In this document: piece by piece, positions 36,987 through 47,364 of the stretch
How positions within the stretch are numbered: the stretch's first letter is position 1
Layout of the letters: every line of letters begins with the position of its first letter
Assembly: GCF_029963765.1 (NCBI RefSeq)
Contig: NZ_JALBYU010000006.1
Coordinates: 1 to 64,000, forward strand
Length of the DNA: 64,000 nucleotides
Origin: Pseudomonas sp. UYIF39
GTDB taxonomy: Bacteria; Pseudomonadota; Gammaproteobacteria; Pseudomonadales; Pseudomonadaceae
Reading direction: 5' to 3'
Notes under the pieces: generated by a model
The model's input: only the letters and a program-made list of their open reading frames with translations
The model's database searches: none
What the model was told of the DNA's origin: nothing
Translations under genes and position numbers: made by a program

Positions 36987-38942
36987 ATGTCCGACATCCT
37001 CTGGCAACCCAGTGCCGAGCGCATCGACAAGACCCGCATGGAGGCCTTTCGGCGCTTCATCAATCAGCGACACAACCTCCACGTCGACGACTACCCTGCC
37101 CTGCACCAATGGTCCATCGATCAGCGTGAAGCGTTCTGGCAGGCCATCGTCGATTTCTTCGACATCCGTTTCCACGATCAACCGGACGCTGTACTGGTTG
37201 AGGGCGCGCAAATGCCCAGCGCCCAATGGTTTCCCGGCGCCACCCTGAACTTCGCCGAACACCTGATGCGCCGCCGCGACGATGCCGTGGCGGTTGTGGC
37301 CATCGGTGAAAACGGTCAGCGCGAACAGTTGACCTGGGCCGAACTGGCGGAGCATGTCGCCGGCTTCCAACACAGCTTGATCGCCGCCGGTGTCGTCGTT
37401 GGTGACCGAGTCGCCGCGTGCATGCCGAACACCTGGCAAACCCTGGTAGGCATGCTCGCCACCACCAGCCTGGGAGCGATCTGGTCCTGCTCTTCGCCGG
37501 ACTTTGGCACCCAAGGGGTCATTGATCGCTTCGGCCAGATCGAGCCGACGGTGCTGATCACCTGCGCCGGTTACCGCTATGCCGGCAAGGACATCGACCA
37601 GACCGCCAAGGTCAATGAAATCCTCGAACGATTGCCGTCCTTGCAGCAGTTGATAGTTGTGCCTTACGCCCGACCGCAAGCGCACATCGAACACTTCCAC
37701 ACCCGGGCCAACGTGACGCTCTGGGATGATTTCTACGACGCTGGCGGTGAGCCGGATTTCGTCCCCGTGCCCTTCGCTCATCCGCTTTACATCCTCTATT
37801 CCAGCGGCACCACCGGCGTGCCGAAATGCATCATTCACAGCACCGGCGGCGTGTTGCTGCAACACGTCAAGGAACATGGATTGCATTGCGATCTCGGTCC
37901 CGGCGACCGCTTGTTCTACTACACCACGTGCGGCTGGATGATGTGGAACTGGCTGGTCTCGGCGCTGGCCGTGGACAGCGCGGTGGTGTTGTACGACGGT
38001 TCGCCATTTCATCCCGCCCCCGAGCGTCTGATCGACCTGATCGACGACGAACGCATCAGTGTCTTCGGCACCAGCCCCAAGTACCTCGCGACCCTGGAAA
38101 GCAGCGGCATCAAACCTCGCGAAAGCCATGACCTGAGCAGCCTCAAAACCCTGCTGTGCACCGGTTCCGCGTTGTCGCCGCAGAGTTACGACTACGTCTA
38201 CCGTGACCTCAAGACTGACCTGTGCCTGGCCTCGATGTCCGGCGGCACTGACATCGTTTCGTGCTTTGTGAACAGCAATCCGCTGCAACCGGTACGCCGT
38301 GGCGAGATACAAGGCAAAAGCCTGGGCATGGCAGTGGAAGTCTGGAACGACGACGGCCAGCCTGTGATCGGCGAAAAAGGTGAGCTGGTGTGCACCCGAC
38401 ACTTCCCGGCGATCCCCATCGGGTTCTGGAATGACCCTCAGCAGGAAAAGCTCCGCGCTTCGTATTTCAGTCAATTCCCCGGTGTCTGGGCCCAAGGCGA
38501 TTACGCGGAACAATTGGCCCATGGAGCGATGATGATCCACGGACGCTCCGACGCTGTGCTCAACCCCGGCGGCGTGCGCATCGGCACCGCGGAAATCTAC
38601 CGTCAGGTGGAGAAAGTCCCACAGGTGCTGGACAGTGTGGCCATTGGTCAGCAATGGCAGGATGACGTTCGGGTGGTGCTGTTCGTACGCTTGCGTGACG
38701 GAGTTGAACTGGACGAGGGGCTGGAACAGCAGATCCGCCAGGTCATCCGCGCCAACACCACACCGCGGCATGTGCCGGCGAAGATTGTTGCGGTGACCGA
38801 TATACCGCGAACCATCAGCGGCAAGGTCGTTGAACTGGCGGTGAGGAATGTGGTGCATGGCCAGAAGGTCAAGAACACCGACGCCCTGGCCAATCCCGAA
38901 GCACTTGAGCAGTTTCGGGGTCGGCCGGAACTCGGAACTTAA
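36987..38942 (+). CDS. Acetoacetyl-CoA synthetase
   Basis: An ATP-dependent acetoacetate-CoA ligase (651 aa) of the acyl-adenylate-forming superfamily. Signatures: P-loop YSSGTTGVPKCI, GGTDIVSCF and the C-terminal IPRTISGKVVE with catalytic Lys. The N-terminal MSDILWQPSAERI pattern and CSSPDFG/HSTGGVLLQHVKEH are typical of acetoacetate ligases rather than acetate ligases. With BdhA it converts 3-hydroxybutyrate to acetoacetyl-CoA. AGAGG precedes the ATG. It may share the bdhA transcript or have its own promoter after the repeat. Confidence 0.92.
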   Translation: MSDILWQPSAERIDKTRMEAFRRFINQRHNLHVDDYPALHQWSIDQREAFWQAIVDFFDIRFHDQPDAVLVEGAQMPSAQWFPGATLNFAEHLMRRRDDAVAVVAIGENGQREQLTWAELAEHVAGFQHSLIAAGVVVGDRVAACMPNTWQTLVGMLATTSLGAIWSCSSPDFGTQGVIDRFGQIEPTVLITCAGYRYAGKDIDQTAKVNEILERLPSLQQLIVVPYARPQAHIEHFHTRANVTLWDDFYDAGGEPDFVPVPFAHPLYILYSSGTTGVPKCIIHSTGGVLLQHVKEHGLHCDLGPGDRLFYYTTCGWMMWNWLVSALAVDSAVVLYDGSPFHPAPERLIDLIDDERISVFGTSPKYLATLESSGIKPRESHDLSSLKTLLCTGSALSPQSYDYVYRDLKTDLCLASMSGGTDIVSCFVNSNPLQPVRRGEIQGKSLGMAVEVWNDDGQPVIGEKGELVCTRHFPAIPIGFWNDPQQEKLRASYFSQFPGVWAQGDYAEQLAHGAMMIHGRSDAVLNPGGVRIGTAEIYRQVEKVPQVLDSVAIGQQWQDDVRVVLFVRLRDGVELDEGLEQQIRQVIRANTTPRHVPAKIVAVTDIPRTISGKVVELAVRNVVHGQKVKNTDALANPEALEQFRGRPELGT

Positions 38943-38961
38943 ACGATCATGCGGATGTGTG

Positions 38962-41900
38962 TTAATCCATGTGCGAACCAGGTGGGCGCCTTCCACTGAC
39001 AGGATTCGGCGCAATAGAGTTGTTCAGAGTGATCAGAACCGGCTCGTCAATCGCGCTACCGGGGTTTGCTTCAAGCGCGCTGCGCAGGGTGGACATATTG
39101 AGTTCATAACTATTCTTGTCCGTATACAGCTGGCTCAGTAGCGAGGTGGTCACAGCCAGTGAGTCAGCATTTTCAAAGGTTTTGGAACTGGCATGACAGG
39201 CACGGCCTTCATCCGTAACCGGCAGACGTCCCGACGCCAAGTTCAGCAGCGAAGCCACATCCAGCAATTGCCCTCTTTCGCCGGTGCGCCCTGCATCGCG
39301 CGCATAGCTGACATCTTCGGTCTGTGAAACACCGTGGAACACCTCATGAATCAAGTCGTCTGCCACGACGTCATGGTTGAAGCCCAGACCGATGAAGTGC
39401 TTGTTGAGATTGGGCGTATAGATTTCGATGAATTTCGTGTCAGATTGGTCTTTTGCATCTTTCCATCGCTTGTAAGCGTCCATGTTGAAAGCAGCAATAT
39501 TGTTAGTGTTCTTGAGCGGATCGAGAAAGATGTTACTCATGGAAAGACCTGCAAAGTCTGCCCTGACCAATCTCAGATAGTTCAACAACCGTTCGAATGC
39601 ATCGCTCGAGTTGCTTCCCATCAGTACCTTGATGATTGCGTTGCGTTCCTTCGTTAAGTCAAGACGGGTAAAGACGTTGATCGCGTTTTCGATTTTTGTA
39701 CGCGCCAGCGGCAAGCTTTGCTCAATGAACTGTCGGGTATAGCTGACGGGCAATGTCTTACTGAATCGCGGCAACCTGATAGGTGCCTGAAAGGTGAAGT
39801 TGTTCAGTTTTGGTCCCCAGGGTTTGCCCAGTCGATCAAGGGCATACCATTGTTGGGCGCTACGCTCTGCCACCACCGTTAGCGTGTCACCGGTTGCACC
39901 ACGGGGTCGCCAGGTACCCTGTCCGGTGGCATCGACGCTTTTGGCTGCGCAAATCAGGTCGTAGGTTTTATGACGGCCATTGAGTTTGTGCAACTGGGAT
40001 CGCGCCAGTCCGAGCATCTCGTGAGCCTGCCTGGTAAATCGCAGCGCCCCCTTATGGACAAGTTTCCCGACTCCGAACAATGCCGTAGGTACGCCATCCA
40101 CGGGATTGAAGAGGGAAACAGATGTGACGAAAGCGAGCTTGGTCAGGCGGGCGGCTTTGGAAGCCGTGGAGATAGCCTTCGCCGAGATGCTCAGTGCTTT
40201 GGCACCAGCCCCCACAAACGCTCCACCCACTGCGATGACATCCATAACGCAGCCATACATCCCATCGACCATCTTATTGTGTTCCCCGGAAGATAGATCC
40301 TCGATGCACTTTTTAAAGGGAACGACCAGATCGACAATATACGTCGCGTTTTCTTCGCCTTTTTTGCGCTGGCTTTCAAGCACTGTTGGCACAGTGGTGA
40401 CTGCTTCAAGTTCGTCAAACGTCATCATCGGACGATTGTTGACGATGAACCTAGCAATTCGAACAATCTGCGAATTATCAAAATTTTGATAAACGCTCTG
40501 CTTCCGCTCCGACGGCGTAGCGGGCGCGGCAAGCTCACCCAACTTGTCAATTATCGCCACGCTACTGCTGGCCGAACTGGCCTCTAGAAGACCATGGGTG
40601 TATTCACTAAGGATAATCGGTAATCGTTCTGGATTCGTCGGCACCTGTTGCGCTTTCAGATCACCTTTAAAATCTACTCTGGCCGTGCCCTGCAATTTTC
40701 CTGTGTTGGCGATCAGCGCACCAAGCGTGTTGTTTCTACGTAGTTCACCACGCAAGGTAAACAGTTCATAGCACGTAACAGTGTTTCCAAGAGAAGCGCA
40801 CATGACAATACCAAAACGCCCCGTGACAGCATCTTTGCCTTGTTGAGTTTCATAGTCTGTTTCAAGTATCAACGGCCCCCCAAAACGGTTGGAGGATGTC
40901 TCTATCGCCGGGCTGCGAAGGGTAAAGAAGGTGATCTTGCCTTTCAGAAAGGTTTCCAGATCGAAGGGAGGCATGTGTGAAAGGGCCATCTTCACATTCC
41001 TGACCACCGCATTATTCAAATTGCCGAGGTAAATCCGCAGTTGGCGGTGATACTCATCATTATTGGGCGCCAGCCGCCGCAGCCTCGGATAACGATCGTG
41101 AATGCTGAGTACGGATGGATCATAGAAACTGTTATTTTTATGATTGGTAATATTTCCATGCAAATTGGGTGCGTTAGAGTAGGGGTTGGGGAAAACCGCA
41201 CGCAGATCCCAGAGGCCACCCACCAGGTCACCGGACATATGCAGGTCGACCATGGACATGGCGGTAGGTGAGGCATATAGGCCGGGTTGCTGATAGATAA
41301 TTTTATCTTCCAGGAAATCACAAGTTGGCGCGGCTTTCGTCACAGCTGCCCGTGCGATGTCTTCTCTGCTTGGAATGGAGCTGGTATAGGCGCGGGCAAG
41401 GTGCGTGCCGTCCACGTACTCCTCGAACACTGTCATTGCCCGCTCAGTCGTTTCCTTTTCCGCTTGCTTAAGTTCCGTTGTCGTCACCACGCCATTAATC
41501 AGGGCCCAGTCAACGATTGGATCGATCATTGTCAAACCCCGCAGACGTGCCAGTGGATCACTGACTGGCTCCAGTTCGGCATACGCCATAATCTGCGTAT
41601 ACGTCAAAACCCGCGAAGCTCCCTTGGTGACCGCTTCCACCAAGGCAACTCCAAGGCAGAAGGACACCCAGCCAACCGAACCCATCATCAGCGACGACGG
41701 GACACCCTTGACCAGAAATTCTGGCGCGATTTCCGCCAGCAGCAGGTTTGATGCCAATGGCGCCACGACAGGATTCACCCAGCCTTTGCTGTGTAGAAAG
41801 GTTTCCAGCTCCTTGCGCACGACCGACGAAGATCGTTCGACATTGGTCGGTGCATACAAATCGAGCCCGCCGATGCTCTTTCTGGCTTGAGCGTTACCAA

Positions 41901-42816
41901 TGTGCGGATACAGCTCCAGCAAAATAGCCGTTATCAATAGTTGCCCAAGATCCTGTGCAGAGACGTCTTGCCCGGATTTTGCACCGAACCAGTCCAGTTC
42001 CTTCAGGAGTTTCCTGGCGCAGGCTTGGGCCGCCGGATGCTTGACCAACTGAACGATACGTTCGGCGGCGTTATCGTGCGTTGCAATAGTGCCACCCGTT
42101 TCGCGGTACAGTTTATCCAGCAGCTTTTCGTCTGGAGCTATAAGTTTTGCAGTGGCCTGACGAATATCATTAAGTTGCTCGGCAGACAATACGATCAACG
42201 ATTGATCATCGGTGATGACCTGCCCCCAATAACTGCCAAAATTATCAACTTCAGGAAAGTCAAACTCGAAGTAGCCGATCAGGTTTCTGAGCTGCGCAAC
42301 GGACTTTGGCACATCAAAGCCATAAAATTGAAGCCACTGATCGATAATTACAATGTTGTCCGCCCACAGACAACCTCCGGCCTCTTTGGCAATATCCGCC
42401 AAGACCTCCATTGAAGCTCGGACAGCCTCACGGTGGGCAAAATATCCCAGTGCGACGAGATCTCTCCAACCATGGCCGTCATACACTTCCAGCTTGCCAG
42501 AATCGGTAACACGAATAAGTTCGGCATCACTCAAATTTTCTTGGGTTAGTGCGCTTCTTATTGCAACCGTACTGAGTAGTTCGTTCAACAGTACGCTTCC
42601 CGGCACATAGACATCATACAAAGATGAGCCCTTCTGCAACTCCATCTCGTAGTCAAACCAGTCTATTGTTTCGTCGCCACTGTAATTTGCCAAACAATCC
42701 TTCAGTTTGTCCAAAATCAATTTCCGCTCAGCTGCATCCGCGTCTTGACGCAACGACTCCTCTCTGCCGAAATTACCCAGAGACTTATAGAACTTATCCC
42801 TTAATTCAAAATGCAT
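38962..42816 (-). CDS. Large toxin-like protein with C-terminal HExxH
   Basis: A 1284-residue protein with no signal peptide. I read it as a large intracellularly acting toxin of the Mcf/TcdA-like kind seen in Pseudomonas, not as a known named toxin. Residues about 380-400 and 850-920 are hydrophobic (VIAVGGAFVGAGAKALSISA), a candidate membrane-insertion region. Residues 1157-1168 read HEVFHGVSQTED: a zinc-metallopeptidase HExxH followed seven residues later by Asp, then Tyr, which recalls the aspzincin/M35 arrangement. The gene is AT-richer than its neighbours (a sampled 60-base line is 42% GC against 67% in the next gene), suggesting transfer. AAGGG precedes the ATG. No immunity or secretion gene adjoins it. 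Confidence 0.65.
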   Translation of the reverse strand: MHFELRDKFYKSLGNFGREESLRQDADAAERKLILDKLKDCLANYSGDETIDWFDYEMELQKGSSLYDVYVPGSVLLNELLSTVAIRSALTQENLSDAELIRVTDSGKLEVYDGHGWRDLVALGYFAHREAVRASMEVLADIAKEAGGCLWADNIVIIDQWLQFYGFDVPKSVAQLRNLIGYFEFDFPEVDNFGSYWGQVITDDQSLIVLSAEQLNDIRQATAKLIAPDEKLLDKLYRETGGTIATHDNAAERIVQLVKHPAAQACARKLLKELDWFGAKSGQDVSAQDLGQLLITAILLELYPHIGNAQARKSIGGLDLYAPTNVERSSSVVRKELETFLHSKGWVNPVVAPLASNLLLAEIAPEFLVKGVPSSLMMGSVGWVSFCLGVALVEAVTKGASRVLTYTQIMAYAELEPVSDPLARLRGLTMIDPIVDWALINGVVTTTELKQAEKETTERAMTVFEEYVDGTHLARAYTSSIPSREDIARAAVTKAAPTCDFLEDKIIYQQPGLYASPTAMSMVDLHMSGDLVGGLWDLRAVFPNPYSNAPNLHGNITNHKNNSFYDPSVLSIHDRYPRLRRLAPNNDEYHRQLRIYLGNLNNAVVRNVKMALSHMPPFDLETFLKGKITFFTLRSPAIETSSNRFGGPLILETDYETQQGKDAVTGRFGIVMCASLGNTVTCYELFTLRGELRRNNTLGALIANTGKLQGTARVDFKGDLKAQQVPTNPERLPIILSEYTHGLLEASSASSSVAIIDKLGELAAPATPSERKQSVYQNFDNSQIVRIARFIVNNRPMMTFDELEAVTTVPTVLESQRKKGEENATYIVDLVVPFKKCIEDLSSGEHNKMVDGMYGCVMDVIAVGGAFVGAGAKALSISAKAISTASKAARLTKLAFVTSVSLFNPVDGVPTALFGVGKLVHKGALRFTRQAHEMLGLARSQLHKLNGRHKTYDLICAAKSVDATGQGTWRPRGATGDTLTVVAERSAQQWYALDRLGKPWGPKLNNFTFQAPIRLPRFSKTLPVSYTRQFIEQSLPLARTKIENAINVFTRLDLTKERNAIIKVLMGSNSSDAFERLLNYLRLVRADFAGLSMSNIFLDPLKNTNNIAAFNMDAYKRWKDAKDQSDTKFIEIYTPNLNKHFIGLGFNHDVVADDLIHEVFHGVSQTEDVSYARDAGRTGERGQLLDVASLLNLASGRLPVTDEGRACHASSKTFENADSLAVTTSLLSQLYTDKNSYELNMSTLRSALEANPGSAIDEPVLITLNNSIAPNPVSGRRPPGSHMD

Positions 42817-43133
42817 AGCCCAACCCTTAATAAATTAACTGACTGACTTATTCAGCCCAGGTAGATCTTACTTACTCAGGCCGAGCAATCCAGCGCCAAT
42901 CTATTAAGTAACATTTCCGACAGACCAACCACAGTACAACTAGCCAGCCAAAAATCAGCCCATCAAGTCCCGCACCCAGAAAATCAAGTAACTTACAGAA
43001 GTGGCACTTCCCTGATGTGTCAGATGTAACTTCAGGTTATTAGTCAACAATCAGCATGCTGCAATTCTTCTCACCGACATCACCTGCGACAACCAACTTA
43101 TTACAGGAGCTGCCGAAGGCAGCTCCTTTGGTG
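42817..43133. other. Intergenic region upstream of toxin gene
   Basis: No gene seen. AT-rich compared with its surroundings and presumably holding the toxin promoter. Direct TGACTGACT and CTTACTTACT repeats occur just upstream of the gene. A terminator-like hairpin lies at 43105-43127. Confidence 0.4.
43105..43127. terminator. Hairpin after pilT/U paralogue
   Basis: AGGAGCTGCC and GGCAGCTCCT form a perfect 10-bp stem with GAA loop, seven bases beyond the stop of the ATPase gene. The T run is short. Confidence 0.5.
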
Positions 43134-44243
43134 TCAGTCCACCAGCCCCCATTCACCCGGTGGTGTATGGGGGCCGGGCGTGGCCTCGGCGTGCATTTTC
43201 AGCCGCAGGCGCAGGTTGTTCAATGAATCCGCATGTTTCAACGCCTCTGCCTCATCGATCGCACCCTCGGCAAACAGCTCGAACAGCGCCCCATCGAAGG
43301 TCTGCATCCCCGCCTCTGAAGACTTCTCCATGATCCCCTTCAGTTCTGAAAACTCATTGCGCCGAATCAGATCGCCGATGGTCGGCGTGCCGATCATCAC
43401 TTCCACCGCCGCCCGTCGCTGACCGTCGCGGGCATGCACCAACCGTTGAGACACGAACGCCTTGAGGTTGTTGCCCAGGTCATGCAGGAGTTGCGGCCGG
43501 CGCTCTTCAGGGAAGAAATTGATGATCCGGTCCAGCGCCTGATGGGCGTTGTGGGCATGCAGCGTGGAAATAACCAGATGACCGGTATCGGCAAACGCCA
43601 GCGCGTGCTCCATCGTCTCGCGGTCACGGATTTCGCCGATCAGCACCACGTCGGGCGCCTGACGCAGGGTGTTTTTCAATGCGGCGTGAAAACTGCGGGT
43701 ATCGACGCCGACCTCACGCTGGTTGATGATCGACAGCTTGTGCCGATGGATGTACTCGACCGGGTCTTCGATGGTGATGATGTGGCCACTGCTGTGGCGA
43801 TTGCGGTAGTCGATCAATGCGGCCAGCGAGGTCGACTTGCCCGAGTCGGTGGCGCCGACGAACAGCATCAGTCCTTGTTTGAGCATCACCGTTTCGAGCA
43901 GCACCAGCGGCAGTTTGAGGTCTTCGAAACGCGGAATGTCGAGTTTGATATTGCGCGCCACGATCGACACATCGTTGCGTTGTTTGAAGATATTGACCCG
44001 AAAGCGCCCGATACCGGTCAAAGAGATCGCCAGGTTCATCTCCAGCTCCCGGTCGAACTCCAGACGCTGTTCGGCGTCCATGATGGACGCGGCAATGGCC
44101 GCGACTTCTCCCGGCTTGAACGTCTGATCGGCCAAGGGTTTAAGCACACCCTCGAACCGTGCGCTGGGTGGCGCACCGGTAGACAGATAAAGATCGGAGC
44201 CATTCTGGCTGGCCAGGAGCCTTAACAGTGCATCGATTTCCAT
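43134..44243 (-). CDS. PilT/PilU-family pilus retraction ATPase paralogue
   Basis: A hexameric secretion ATPase (369 aa) closest in pattern to PilU. It has the N-terminal NGSDLYLSTGAPPSARFEG domain, Walker A GATDSGKST, the Asp box TIEDPVEYIH, Walker B DVVLIGEIRDRETM and the His box STLHAHNA. GATDSGKS replaces the more usual GATGSGKS but keeps the critical GKS. Canonical pilT-pilU neighbours (yggS, proC) are absent, so this is a stand-alone paralogue, perhaps an accessory retraction motor. The ATG at 44243 gives MEIDALLRLL. Confidence 0.85.
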   Translation of the reverse strand: MEIDALLRLLASQNGSDLYLSTGAPPSARFEGVLKPLADQTFKPGEVAAIAASIMDAEQRLEFDRELEMNLAISLTGIGRFRVNIFKQRNDVSIVARNIKLDIPRFEDLKLPLVLLETVMLKQGLMLFVGATDSGKSTSLAALIDYRNRHSSGHIITIEDPVEYIHRHKLSIINQREVGVDTRSFHAALKNTLRQAPDVVLIGEIRDRETMEHALAFADTGHLVISTLHAHNAHQALDRIINFFPEERRPQLLHDLGNNLKAFVSQRLVHARDGQRRAAVEVMIGTPTIGDLIRRNEFSELKGIMEKSSEAGMQTFDGALFELFAEGAIDEAEALKHADSLNNLRLRLKMHAEATPGPHTPPGEWGLVD

Positions 44244-44363
44244 GGCAAAAAGCACCCGCGAAGCATTCAATGAATAAAAATGACCCAAATTGGGTCATCC
44301 AGCGTCTACTGCGGTACAAGGATAGTCGACACCGCTACACCGACTTAAATGCAGGACATCTTG

Positions 44364-46901
44364 ATGAACGCATCACCGACCGGCAGCGACGCCCAGGCCT
44401 TGATTGCCCGACTGGACTGGAGGCGCAGCCCGCTGGGCGCTGCCAGTACCTGGCCGCAAAGCCTGCGAACCGCCGTGGATATCGTGATTCATTCGCCGAT
44501 GCCGATGCTGTTGCTGTGGGGCCCGCAACTCACGCAGATCTACAACGACGGCTTCGCCCTGCTGGCCGGCAGCAAGCATCCACACGCATTCGGACAGCCG
44601 ACACACCTGATCTGGCCAGAGCTAAAAGACTTTACCGACCCCATTTACAGCGCCGTCCTACAAGGACAGGTGCGGACCTACTGCGAACAGCGCTTCACCT
44701 TACAGCGCGATGGCCATGATTCCGACTTCTGGCTGGACCTGACCTACAGCCCGATCCGCGATGAAAGCGCCCAGGTCGCCGGGATTCTGGTCACCGCCAT
44801 CGAAACCAACGAACGCCGGCGCATCGCCCTCGAACTCGAGCAGCGTTCGGCCGCCAGCCTCAAGGCCCAGCACGAAACCGAGGAGCGCCTGCAACTAGCC
44901 CTCGCGGCCACCGACGCCGTCGGCACCTGGGACTGGGACATCGGCGAGGACCGCTTCATTGCCGACACCCACTTCGCCCAATTACACGGTATCGACCCGC
45001 TGCTCGCCAGCCAGTTGCCCATCAGCGCCTACCTCCAGGGCGTGCACCCGGAAGACCGCGCCATGGTCGCCCGCAGCATCAAGCACTCCATCTCCCAAGG
45101 CACCGAATACGCCGAAGAGTATCGCCTGCTGCAACCCGACGGGCAGCTACGCTGGGTGTTTGCCCGGGGTCGTTGCTACAAGGACCACCATGGCCGGCCG
45201 ATTCGCTTCCTCGGCGCGGCCCTGGACCTGACCGAACGTAAACACACAGAACAAGCCTTGCGCCAAAGTCAGACCGAGCTGCAACTGATCATCAACGCCA
45301 TGCCGATTCTGATCAGCTACGTGGACAGCGAGGAACGCTTTCGCCTGAACAATGCGGCCTACCTCGACTGGTACGGGCTGACGCCTCAGGAGCTCTTTGG
45401 CAAAACCATCCGTGAAGTACTGGGTGAAGACGCCTATGCCTTGCGCGCCGAACACATCGCCCAGGCCCTGTCCGGCAAGCCTTGTTGTTTCAGCATCAGC
45501 ACCCCGCACCGTGACGGCAGCATCCGCCATGCCCTGATGAACTACTTGCCGCGCCACGGCGCGGATGGTGCGGTCAATGGTTTCTATATCTTTGTGATTG
45601 ACGAAACCGAGCGCAAACAGACCGAAGAAGCCCTGCGCAACCTCAACGAAACCCTTGAGGAACGGGTCGCCGCCCGCACCCAGCAATTAGCCGAAGCCAA
45701 CCAGCGACTGCAAAACGAGATGTTCGAACGTGAGCGCGCCGAGGAGGCGTTGCGCCATGCGCAGAAGATGGAAGCGCTCGGCCAGCTCACCGGCGGCATC
45801 GCCCATGACTTCAACAACATGCTCACCGGGATCATCGGCAGCCTCGATTTGATGCAGCGCTACATCGCCGACGGGCGCGCCGCCGAGGTTAGCCGTTTCA
45901 CCGAGGCTGCAGTGTCCTCGGCCAATCGCGCCGCCGCCCTGACCCATCGCCTGCTGGCGTTTTCTCGACGTCAGTCCCTGGACCGCAAGCCACTGAACGC
46001 CAATGATCTGATCCATTCCCTGGAAGATCTGCTGAGCCGGACCAAGGGCGACCACATCGACCTCAAACTGCAACTGGCCGATGACGTCTGGCCGGTCAGC
46101 ACCGACGTCAGCCAGCTGGAAAACGCCCTGCTCAATCTGGTGATCAACGCCCGGGACGCCATGCCCGATGGCGGCGAGTTGCGGATTGAAACCGCCAACG
46201 TTTACCTCGACAGCAGTGACATCAACACCCTGGAACCGGTCAAGGCCGGGGATTATCTGATGATTGCCGTCAGCGACAACGGCACCGGCATGACACCGTC
46301 GGTGCTGGCCAAGGCTTTCGACCCATTCTTCACCACCAAACCTATCGGCCAGGGCACCGGTCTTGGGCTGTCGATGATTTATGGTTTTGCCCAGCAGTCG
46401 GGTGGGCATGTCAGCCTGTTCAGCCTGCCAGGCCAGGGCACCAGCGTTCGTCTGTACCTGCCGCGGCTGCACGCCGCAGAGCCCGAAAACATCCTGAAGC
46501 CGGTCACCAGCGAAGCGCCGGCCGCGATCGCCGGTGAAACAGTGGTGTTGGTGGAGGACGATCCGGCGGTGCGCATGCTGGTGCTCGACCTGCTCAACGA
46601 GCTGGGTTACCACGCCCATGAAGCCCAAGACGCGAAGACCGCCCTGCCCCTGCTGGAATCCGACCTGCGGGTCGATTTGCTGGTCACCGATGTCGGGCTA
46701 CCAGGAATGAACGGTCGACAACTGGCGGAGATTGCCCGCCAGCACCGCCCCAAACTCAAAGTGCTGTTCATGACCGGGTATGCGGAAAAAGCCGCCGAGC
46801 GCCAGGGCTTCCTGGAGGAAGGCATGGACATGGTGGCCAAGCCCTTTTCCATTGACCTGTTGGCCAACAAGATTCGCGCGATGATCGGTCAACCGGACTG
46901 A
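44364..46901 (+). CDS. PAS-containing hybrid sensor histidine kinase
   Basis: An 845-residue soluble hybrid kinase. Order: a PAS-like N-terminal module (about 40-150), a PAS/PAC module (about 180-300, [20 protein letters not shown]), a further PAS (about 310-430), a coiled coil, the phosphoacceptor block [16 protein letters not shown], the HATPase boxes ([36 protein letters not shown]) and a C-terminal receiver domain ([24 protein letters not shown]). No membrane segments. The ligand is unknown. I chose ATG 44364, which has AGGA seven bases upstream. It is a single gene with no response regulator next to it. Confidence 0.9.
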   Translation: MNASPTGSDAQALIARLDWRRSPLGAASTWPQSLRTAVDIVIHSPMPMLLLWGPQLTQIYNDGFALLAGSKHPHAFGQPTHLIWPELKDFTDPIYSAVLQGQVRTYCEQRFTLQRDGHDSDFWLDLTYSPIRDESAQVAGILVTAIETNERRRIALELEQRSAASLKAQHETEERLQLALAATDAVGTWDWDIGEDRFIADTHFAQLHGIDPLLASQLPISAYLQGVHPEDRAMVARSIKHSISQGTEYAEEYRLLQPDGQLRWVFARGRCYKDHHGRPIRFLGAALDLTERKHTEQALRQSQTELQLIINAMPILISYVDSEERFRLNNAAYLDWYGLTPQELFGKTIREVLGEDAYALRAEHIAQALSGKPCCFSISTPHRDGSIRHALMNYLPRHGADGAVNGFYIFVIDETERKQTEEALRNLNETLEERVAARTQQLAEANQRLQNEMFERERAEEALRHAQKMEALGQLTGGIAHDFNNMLTGIIGSLDLMQRYIADGRAAEVSRFTEAAVSSANRAAALTHRLLAFSRRQSLDRKPLNANDLIHSLEDLLSRTKGDHIDLKLQLADDVWPVSTDVSQLENALLNLVINARDAMPDGGELRIETANVYLDSSDINTLEPVKAGDYLMIAVSDNGTGMTPSVLAKAFDPFFTTKPIGQGTGLGLSMIYGFAQQSGGHVSLFSLPGQGTSVRLYLPRLHAAEPENILKPVTSEAPAAIAGETVVLVEDDPAVRMLVLDLLNELGYHAHEAQDAKTALPLLESDLRVDLLVTDVGLPGMNGRQLAEIARQHRPKLKVLFMTGYAEKAAERQGFLEEGMDMVAKPFSIDLLANKIRAMIGQPD

Positions 46902-46965
46902 GTTGAGGCATAATCGCGCCCCCCGCTGGCACCAACATAGCCACCACCGTTGCAAGGTACTGCCC

Positions 46966-47241
46966 ATGAAAGCTCAAGCCCGCCATATTCTGGTGAAAAC
47001 CTCGGAAGAAGCCGAACAGCTCAAACAACGCATCGCCAAGGGCGAAGCCTTCGATGTGCTGGCCAAGAAGTATTCCACCTGCCCGTCCGGCAAGCGCGGC
47101 GGCGACTTGGGTGAAGTGCGGCCCGGGCAGATGGTCGGTGTTATCGATGCCGTGATCTTCAAAAAACCATTGCGGGTTGTGCATGGGCCGATCAAGAGCA
47201 AGTTTGGCTATCACCTGGTGCAGGTGTTTTACCGGGATTGA
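46966..47241 (+). CDS. Parvulin-type peptidyl-prolyl isomerase, second copy
   Basis: A 91-residue PpiC-type parvulin (AQARHILVKTSEEAEQ, FDVLAKKYSTCPSGKRGGDL, IKSKFGYHLVQVFYRD). It has the same fold and length as the copy at 26938 but is clearly divergent. Strongly basic residues (KKPLRVVHGPIKSK) resemble nucleic-acid-binding parvulins. Expressed separately after the kinase gene. Confidence 0.9.
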   Translation: MKAQARHILVKTSEEAEQLKQRIAKGEAFDVLAKKYSTCPSGKRGGDLGEVRPGQMVGVIDAVIFKKPLRVVHGPIKSKFGYHLVQVFYRD

Positions 47242-47260
47242 GGGGCTTTAAAGGCCCTAT

Positions 47261-47347
47261 GAGCTGCCGAAGGCTGCGATCTTTTGCTCTTGATTTTCAG
47301 CTGTCCCGAAAGGAGCAAGATCAAAAGATCGCAGCCTTCGGCAGCTC
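47261..47347. repeat. Long inverted repeat, 26-bp perfect arms
   Basis: The arms 47261-47286 and 47322-47347 are perfectly complementary, starting GAGCTGCCGAAGGCTGCGAT. The loop region is also partly paired. It lies between two convergent genes and resembles a dispersed Pseudomonas palindromic unit; it may also end both transcripts. Confidence 0.85.
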
Positions 47348-47364
47348 CTACAGGGGATTGCGTT

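Noticed and set aside
36468..39014. 848-codon minus-strand open frame opposite the acetoacetyl-CoA synthetase gene
   Set aside because: It is a mirror frame of a high-GC gene; the plus strand carries an unmistakable ligase with all motifs, and the minus frame has no family pattern.
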